A stretch of DNA of 16,277 bases from Lachnospiraceae bacterium UBA2860 (GTDB taxonomy: Bacteria; Bacillota; Clostridia; Lachnospirales; Lachnospiraceae). The position numbers and the translations under genes were made by a program. Position 1 is the stretch's first letter; each line of letters begins with the position of its first letter. The stretch covers positions 33,675-49,951 of the forward strand of contig DEFE01000043.1 of the NCBI GenBank assembly GCA_002350625.1. The letters run 5' to 3'. Of the stretch, positions 13,098 through 16,277 are shown in pieces. Under the pieces are notes generated by a model. It worked only from the letters and a program-made list of their open reading frames with translations. It was not told the DNA's origin and searched no databases.

Positions 13098-14741
13098 TTA
13101 TCCGAACCAGTTTTCCGCATCCTTACGGAACTGATCAAAAGACTCTTTCTCCATATAGATCATATGTCCGCAGGGATAATAGGTGAATGACAGCTGATCT
13201 TTCAGTTTGTCATTCAGGAATAAATGGTTAAAGGTATACTCGACAGAGTAAAATGGTGTCGCCCCGTCATAGTAGCCGCAAAGGACCCAGATCTTCAGGA
13301 AGGGATTCTTTGAGATACAGTCGCTGATGATCTGCTCCTGACTAAGATAGCCGCCCCAGCTTTCGATGGGGAAGGTCCATGCAGAATTGACATCCAGGTT
13401 CAAGGGAAGATACGGCCTGTCCGTCTGGAACCCGAGTTCGCCTATGACATAATTGCGAAATGCATTTCCAAAAGACAGATCAAATGACGTACTGGAAGGA
13501 TCGCTTTCCCCGTTATCTATGGAGCCCTCGGTGGCGGGTCCGGTAACCCTTCCGTCCAGTCTGCCAACCATCAGCTTCTGATCCTTGAGAAGTTCGGTCA
13601 GGAAATTATTCAGATCAACACGTAGATTGGCGCTTAAAACATACTCCTTTTTAAGACCTGTGTAACCGGCATACTTTTCAGCCAGCATGTCCATGTCTTC
13701 ATCCGTACAGCGGTCTCCCCGGAAAAGAGCCGGGACATATTCGTTTTCGACAAATCCGCGCACTTCCTCCAGATAATCTTCCAGTTTCATTTCCTTATAT
13801 TCAGGGGCTAGAACACCCTGGTACCAGGCATCGGCCGCATAGGTGGGAATAAATGTGGCGTATGGAATCTCGTTCCCCTTCTCGAAGATGATTGAGGAGA
13901 AATCGTTAACCGATGAGATCAGGATCAGTCCGTTCAGGTTCAGGGAATAGGTATTGGCAAGATACTGACAGATGCCGACGGCACGGGGTGTTCCGTAGGA
14001 TTCTCCGGCAACATATTTTTCACTGCCCCAGCGGTTGTTCCGGTTGATGTACTGATGGATGAAGTCACCAAATGTGCTGACATCGTTATTATATCCGATA
14101 AACGGATCGTCCGTATCCTCCAGGGAACGGGAATAACCTGTCCCGACGGCATCGATGATCACAAGATCGGTCAGATCAAGAAGAGAGTTCTCATTGTCGG
14201 TCATCTTCGCGGGCATGGTTTTCGCATACCCTTTCTCATCAACATCGATTCTGCGCGGGCCGAGACATCCGACGTGGAGATAAAAGCTTGCGCTTCCCGG
14301 ACCTCCGTTGAAGGCAAACGTGATCGGCCGGGATGAAGGATCATCAACTCCGTTAAGTGTGTAGGCCGTGAAGAAAATCTCGCATGCGTGTCCATTGGTA
14401 TTCAACTGCATCGTGCCTGTCTGTGCGGTATAAGAAAGCTCTTTTCCCTGGATCATTGCCGTATGCGTTGTTTTGACGATATTGTCTTTGGAAGCATCTG
14501 CAATTGCATCGACTGTGTCTGTCACTGCTTCAGTCGCTGTTCCTGCTTCTGCCGCTGTTTCTGCTTCAGTCGCTGTTCCTGCTTCTGCCGCTGTTTCTGC
14601 TTCTGTCGCCGCCGTTGTCTCTGCCGCCGCCTCGGCCACTGTCGCTTCCTGGGCCGGTGGTGTACTTTCTGAAGACCATGCAGCTGTTGGCATAGCCAGC
14701 ATAAGCGCGGCCGCAGCAATGATTACCGATTTTTTCTTCAT
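13098..14741 (-). CDS. Exported peptidase S10 (serine carboxypeptidase) family protein
   Basis: A 547-aa serine carboxypeptidase-like enzyme, which removes C-terminal residues from peptides outside the cell. Residues 1-22 are a signal peptide. Residues about 30-85 form a Thr/Ala/Glu-rich stalk containing two identical 12-residue repeats (46-57 and 58-69). The catalytic domain shows FNGGPGSAS (144-152, oxyanion region), Ser248 in GESYGTPRA, Asp492 in CGYYDGATPF and His526 in YPCGHMIYM: a complete S10 triad. Several Lachnospiraceae and other gut bacteria encode such enzymes; most studied members are eukaryotic lysosomal or vacuolar. The ATG follows AGGAGGG. There is a shared terminator 13 bp after the stop. 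The two possible genes upstream are on the same strand, so co-transcription is possible. Confidence 0.93.
   Translation of the reverse strand: MKKKSVIIAAAALMLAMPTAAWSSESTPPAQEATVAEAAAETTAATEAETAAEAGTATEAETAAEAGTATEAVTDTVDAIADASKDNIVKTTHTAMIQGKELSYTAQTGTMQLNTNGHACEIFFTAYTLNGVDDPSSRPITFAFNGGPGSASFYLHVGCLGPRRIDVDEKGYAKTMPAKMTDNENSLLDLTDLVIIDAVGTGYSRSLEDTDDPFIGYNNDVSTFGDFIHQYINRNNRWGSEKYVAGESYGTPRAVGICQYLANTYSLNLNGLILISSVNDFSSIIFEKGNEIPYATFIPTYAADAWYQGVLAPEYKEMKLEDYLEEVRGFVENEYVPALFRGDRCTDEDMDMLAEKYAGYTGLKKEYVLSANLRVDLNNFLTELLKDQKLMVGRLDGRVTGPATEGSIDNGESDPSSTSFDLSFGNAFRNYVIGELGFQTDRPYLPLNLDVNSAWTFPIESWGGYLSQEQIISDCISKNPFLKIWVLCGYYDGATPFYSVEYTFNHLFLNDKLKDQLSFTYYPCGHMIYMEKESFDQFRKDAENWFG
14525..14603. 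repeat. 36-bp tandem repeat in the S10 peptidase stalk
   Basis: About 2.2 perfect copies of a 36-bp unit (14531-14566 and 14567-14602, with partial ends) encode the repeated 12-residue stalk unit TEAETAAEAGTA. The period is a multiple of three, so copy-number change would lengthen or shorten the stalk without a frameshift. Confidence 0.95.
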
Positions 14742-14780
14742 AACAGCAGTCCCTCCTTTGGTTTATGCCTCATCTATAGT

Positions 14781-14789
14781 ATTTTAGCA
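14781..14789 (-). promoter_or_regulatory. Candidate extended -10 for the S10 peptidase gene
   Basis: On the minus strand TGC-TAAAAT lies 39 bp before the ATG. The -35 region is poor. It resembles the extended -10 (TGC-TAAGAT) before the SH3b leader-peptide gene. A hairpin at 14795-14815 (CTCG/CGAG outer, CTCA/TGAG inner) lies just upstream. Confidence 0.3.
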
Positions 14790-14802
14790 TTGCGCTCGAT
14801 TC

Positions 14803-14910
14803 TCACATGAGCGAGTAAGAAGCGCCATGCTTAAGATCAACTTGATGCGTCTCCCAGAACAAACACAGGTATGCAGATCTAAATCGAGTGAGCGGCTTCT
14901 TAATCTCCAT
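14803..14910 (-). CDS. Possible 35-aa small protein
   Basis: A short frame (35 aa, MEIKKPLTRFRSAYLCLFWE then THQVDLKHGASYSLM) starts at ATG 14910 behind an excellent AGGAGGAGG ribosome site and ends at TGA 14803-14805. It lies 32 bp after the exported unknown gene and 61 bp before the S10 peptidase gene, all on the minus strand. It has a basic N-terminus and a short aromatic/hydrophobic patch (SAYLCLFW) but is too short for a clear membrane helix. No family is recognised. It could be a genuine small protein, a leader peptide affecting the peptidase gene, or the remnant of a larger gene. The strong ribosome site is the main support. An inverted repeat (TAAGAAGC 14816-14823, GCTTCTTA 14895-14902) encloses most of it. 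Confidence 0.4.
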   Translation of the reverse strand: MEIKKPLTRFRSAYLCLFWETHQVDLKHGASYSLM

Positions 14911-14942
14911 TGCCTCCTCCTGTCATGAGGGCGGACGATCTT

Positions 14943-15758
14943 TCAGGAATTAAAGGACAAGGCCGGAAAAGACGGAACCGATCTGATCACATTGTATGTG
15001 ACAAGAAACATCTGCTGCAGCAAGGTAAATCTGGTTTTGATTTTCTGAAGATCCATCCGTTTTTCAAATCTTGCGTTATCATCTCCGACAGATGCAAATA
15101 CTTTGATTTTATCGATCAGCGTGAATACGCTCGATACCGTATCAGCTCCCTTTTCCAGATATGAGCCTATGCCGGATACAAGCCCCGTGATCCCGCTCAA
15201 GCTTTCTCCCAGCTCGTTCTTTAGTACATTCCAAACGGCATTGTCGACATTGTATGCTGCTTCAAGGTATTCAGCGCGGCTCTCTAAAGGCAGCTTCTCA
15301 TATAATTCATCGGCTGCGGCGGTTTCCTCATCTTTGGACAGACCCTCCGTGTACGCTTTCCACGACGATACAGCGTCCTCGTACTGAGACAAATCAGTCT
15401 GAATGCCTGCTTCCTTGAAGAAGCTGTCGCTCATTGCAATGAAATCATCCATACTCAGAATGTGTACTGCATCCGGATTATTCATCTCGTCATAATCTTC
15501 ATCTGTCAATTTGCCGGATACGAATTTACAGATAACTGCCAGCTGATAGTTTGCTTCCTCCATAGTATAGAAGGTAACCTCCGAATCACTTTGCATCATG
15601 GCTTCATCATAGGCTTCATCCATTTCTCCCTGCGTCGCTTCTGCCGGTTCAGAACTTTCTTCAGCACAGACCGGTATGGACAAGGCAAAGAAAAAAACTG
15701 TAAGTGCAAATATAGCTGTCACTATCTGAAGAGGGTATTTGACTGCATTTTTCATCAT
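14943..15758 (-). CDS. Exported helical protein of unknown function
   Basis: A 271-aa protein with an N-terminal signal peptide (hydrophobic core at about 10-30, cleavage near VCA|EE at 32). An acidic linker follows (33-60). The rest is predicted mostly helical, with Met-rich acidic stretches (DEAYDEAMMQSDSE) and a C-terminal hydrophobic-to-basic region (ESLSGITGLVSGIGSYLEKGADTV... around 185-210) that might touch a membrane. No catalytic motif or anchor signal is seen, and I do not recognise the family. A GGAAAGGAA site precedes the ATG at 15758; the next codon is also ATG, so the start could be one residue later. No terminator follows, and the possible 35-aa ORF and the S10 peptidase gene lie downstream on the same strand. 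Confidence 0.75.
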   Translation of the reverse strand: MMKNAVKYPLQIVTAIFALTVFFFALSIPVCAEESSEPAEATQGEMDEAYDEAMMQSDSEVTFYTMEEANYQLAVICKFVSGKLTDEDYDEMNNPDAVHILSMDDFIAMSDSFFKEAGIQTDLSQYEDAVSSWKAYTEGLSKDEETAAADELYEKLPLESRAEYLEAAYNVDNAVWNVLKNELGESLSGITGLVSGIGSYLEKGADTVSSVFTLIDKIKVFASVGDDNARFEKRMDLQKIKTRFTLLQQMFLVTYNVIRSVPSFPALSFNS

Positions 15759-15943
15759 ATATTTCCTTTCCGAATCAATTATTTATGTCCGCCTCTTATT
15801 TCAGATCCTTTCAACTGAGCTGACGGTATGCTTAATGTCAGGGCGTCCGTTAGAGAAAAAATAACATAAGAGACTGAACAAAACAAGTACACGGGAAAGG
15901 AGACTGGAAATACGTCGGAACATGTAATACTTTTTTATTGAAC

Positions 15944-15998
15944 AATAGCCAGCGCATTCTCGTGACTTCAGTTGGTGAGTAAGCTGGCTTATTTTTTA
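15944..15998 (+). terminator. Hairpin with T-rich tail, near the likely IS left end
   Basis: AATAGCCAGC (15944-15953) pairs with GCTGGCTTATT (15983-15993) over 10 bp with one bulged T; the 29-nt loop can fold further. TTATTTTTT follows on the plus strand. No plus-strand gene lies upstream to need a terminator. Some IS200-type elements have a terminator-like hairpin near their left end that blocks incoming transcription, and this may be one. That role is inferred. Confidence 0.5.
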
Positions 15999-16084
15999 TA
16001 CGATTTCTTCTTATACCATTTTACCGGTCTTCTCCAGAACGTTCAAGAAAACAGTCAGATCAAACAGGAAGCATATCGGAGTAG

Positions 16085-16096
16085 GAACAAATGTTC
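16085..16096. promoter_or_regulatory. GAAC-N4-GTTC box (LexA-like or IS-end hairpin)
   Basis: GAACAAATGTTC matches the GAACNNNNGTTC core of the LexA/DinR site of Gram-positive bacteria and lies 11 bp before the -35 of the tnpA promoter. It could equally be a small structural repeat of the element end. A single 8-base match of this kind can occur by chance. Confidence 0.3.
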
Positions 16097-16100
16097 GAAG

Positions 16101-16123
16101 AAAACTGTTGTCAAACAAGTTTT
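16101..16123. repeat. Bulged hairpin, candidate IS200/IS605 left-end structure
   Basis: AAAACTGTT (16101-16109) pairs with AACAAGTTTT (16114-16123) around a GTCA loop, leaving one bulged A. Imperfect subterminal hairpins with an unpaired base are the recognition structures bound by TnpA in IS200/IS605 elements, normally located between the cleavage site and tnpA. The location fits; binding is inferred. Confidence 0.45.
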
Positions 16124-16136
16124 CATATGATAAGAT
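16108..16136 (+). promoter_or_regulatory. Candidate tnpA promoter
   Basis: TTGTCA (16108-16113) and TAAGAT (16131-16136) are 17 bp apart. Transcription would start about seven bases later, at or next to the ATG 16143, implying a nearly leaderless message. The -35 lies in the loop and right arm of the 16101-16123 hairpin. Confidence 0.5.
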
Positions 16137-16142
16137 TTGTAT

Positions 16143-16277
16143 ATGGATAAAATTAATTTATACAATGAATCTTGTAAATTAACATATGGTAGAGGATATG
16201 TGTATTCACTACAATACCATATTATCTGGTGCACCAAGTACAGGAGAAAAGTATTAAAGAACGGAGTGGATACTGAC
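16143..16277 (+). CDS. tnpA: IS200/IS605-family transposase TnpA, truncated by window edge
   Basis: Forty-five residues of an open frame run off the right edge. The stretch LTYGRGYVYSLQYHIIWCTK, followed by YRRKVL, matches the N-terminus of Y1 single-strand transposases (HUH type), which cut and join the ends of IS200/IS605 elements as single-stranded DNA. The HUH metal motif and catalytic Tyr lie further on and cannot be checked. There is no ribosome site before the ATG, in line with low or leaderless expression. An accessory tnpB gene, if present, would lie beyond the window. RAYT domestication is less likely given the YHIIWCTKYRRKVL form, but cannot be excluded. Confidence 0.88.
   Translation, partial: MDKINLYNESCKLTYGRGYVYSLQYHIIWCTKYRRKVLKNGVDTD

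Larger units (their letters stand above)
15759..16142. other. 384-bp AT-rich gap without a gene
   Basis: No supported protein gene is found between the exported unknown gene and tnpA. The stretch is clearly more AT-rich than the genes to its left. An AAAGGAG at about 15896-15902 is followed only by ATG-TAA, so it opens no frame. What can be seen is a large hairpin with a T-rich tail (15944-15998), a GAAC-N4-GTTC box (16085-16096), a bulged hairpin (16101-16123) and a promoter for tnpA (16108-16136). The left end of the insertion element must lie somewhere in this gap. Confidence 0.7.
16085..16277 (+). mobile_element. Left part of an IS200/IS605-family insertion sequence (partial)
   Basis: The element is recognised by tnpA and by the hairpin just before it. 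The given left limit is a placeholder: these elements have no terminal inverted repeats or target duplications, so the true end cannot be fixed from one copy and could be as far left as about 15930, before the large hairpin. The right end is outside the window. Confidence 0.6.

Noticed and set aside
14525..14603. CRISPR-like repeat
   Set aside because: The 36-bp copies are directly adjacent with no spacers and lie within a coding frame.
14388..14787. Plus-strand Cys/Phe- or Ala/Ser-rich repeat frames opposite the S10 peptidase start
   Set aside because: They are readings of the 36-bp tandem repeat on the wrong strand; the minus-strand frame has a signal peptide, ribosome site and catalytic triad.

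Overview
The window looks like chromosome from an anaerobic, plant-fibre-using gut or rumen member of the Clostridia, most likely Lachnospiraceae. This is inferred from medium-to-high GC genes with strong AGGAGG ribosome sites, a GH51/GH2 carbohydrate repertoire, a YtrA-type GntR/ABC cassette, and secreted proteins ending in Lys-rich fibronectin-like domains. No rRNA, tRNA or CRISPR array was seen.

Layout, left to right. (1) 1-1858: the last 28 codons of an Ig-like-domain protein, then an intact GH51 alpha-L-arabinofuranosidase with its own terminator. (2) 1887-3941: a 27-bp palindrome, a perfect-consensus promoter with repeats in its 5' region, and a three-gene GntR regulator / ABC ATPase / ABC permease operon closed by a strong terminator. 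(3) 3965-9665: a promoter and six same-strand, closely spaced genes: UlaG-like metallo-beta-lactamase-fold hydrolase, an 82-aa unknown, a ThuA-like protein, a 98-aa proline-punctuated helical protein, a GH2 glycosidase, and an exported alpha/beta hydrolase. It reads as one catabolic operon for an unidentified glycoside or sugar derivative. (4) 9670-10360: on the minus strand, a four-TM membrane protein with its own promoter, then a terminator. (5) 10374-15758: a cell-surface cluster. It holds a double-glycine-leader peptide carrying an SH3b domain, a 118-aa unknown, two tandem paralogous secreted proteins (beta-trefoil-like plus FN3-like), an exported S10 serine carboxypeptidase with a Thr/Ala/Glu stalk, a possible 35-aa ORF, and an exported protein of unknown function. 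(6) 15759-16277: an AT-rich non-coding stretch with hairpins leading into the truncated start of an IS200/IS605-family TnpA transposase.

The best candidates for something undescribed are the GG-leader/SH3b protein (an unusual cargo for a peptidase-containing exporter), the UlaG/ThuA/GH2/esterase operon with its two small unknown proteins, and the 35-aa ORF with a near-perfect ribosome site. I could not identify a complete novel defence or RNA-guided system here. The IS605-type element is cut by the window edge, so whether it carries tnpB cannot be seen.
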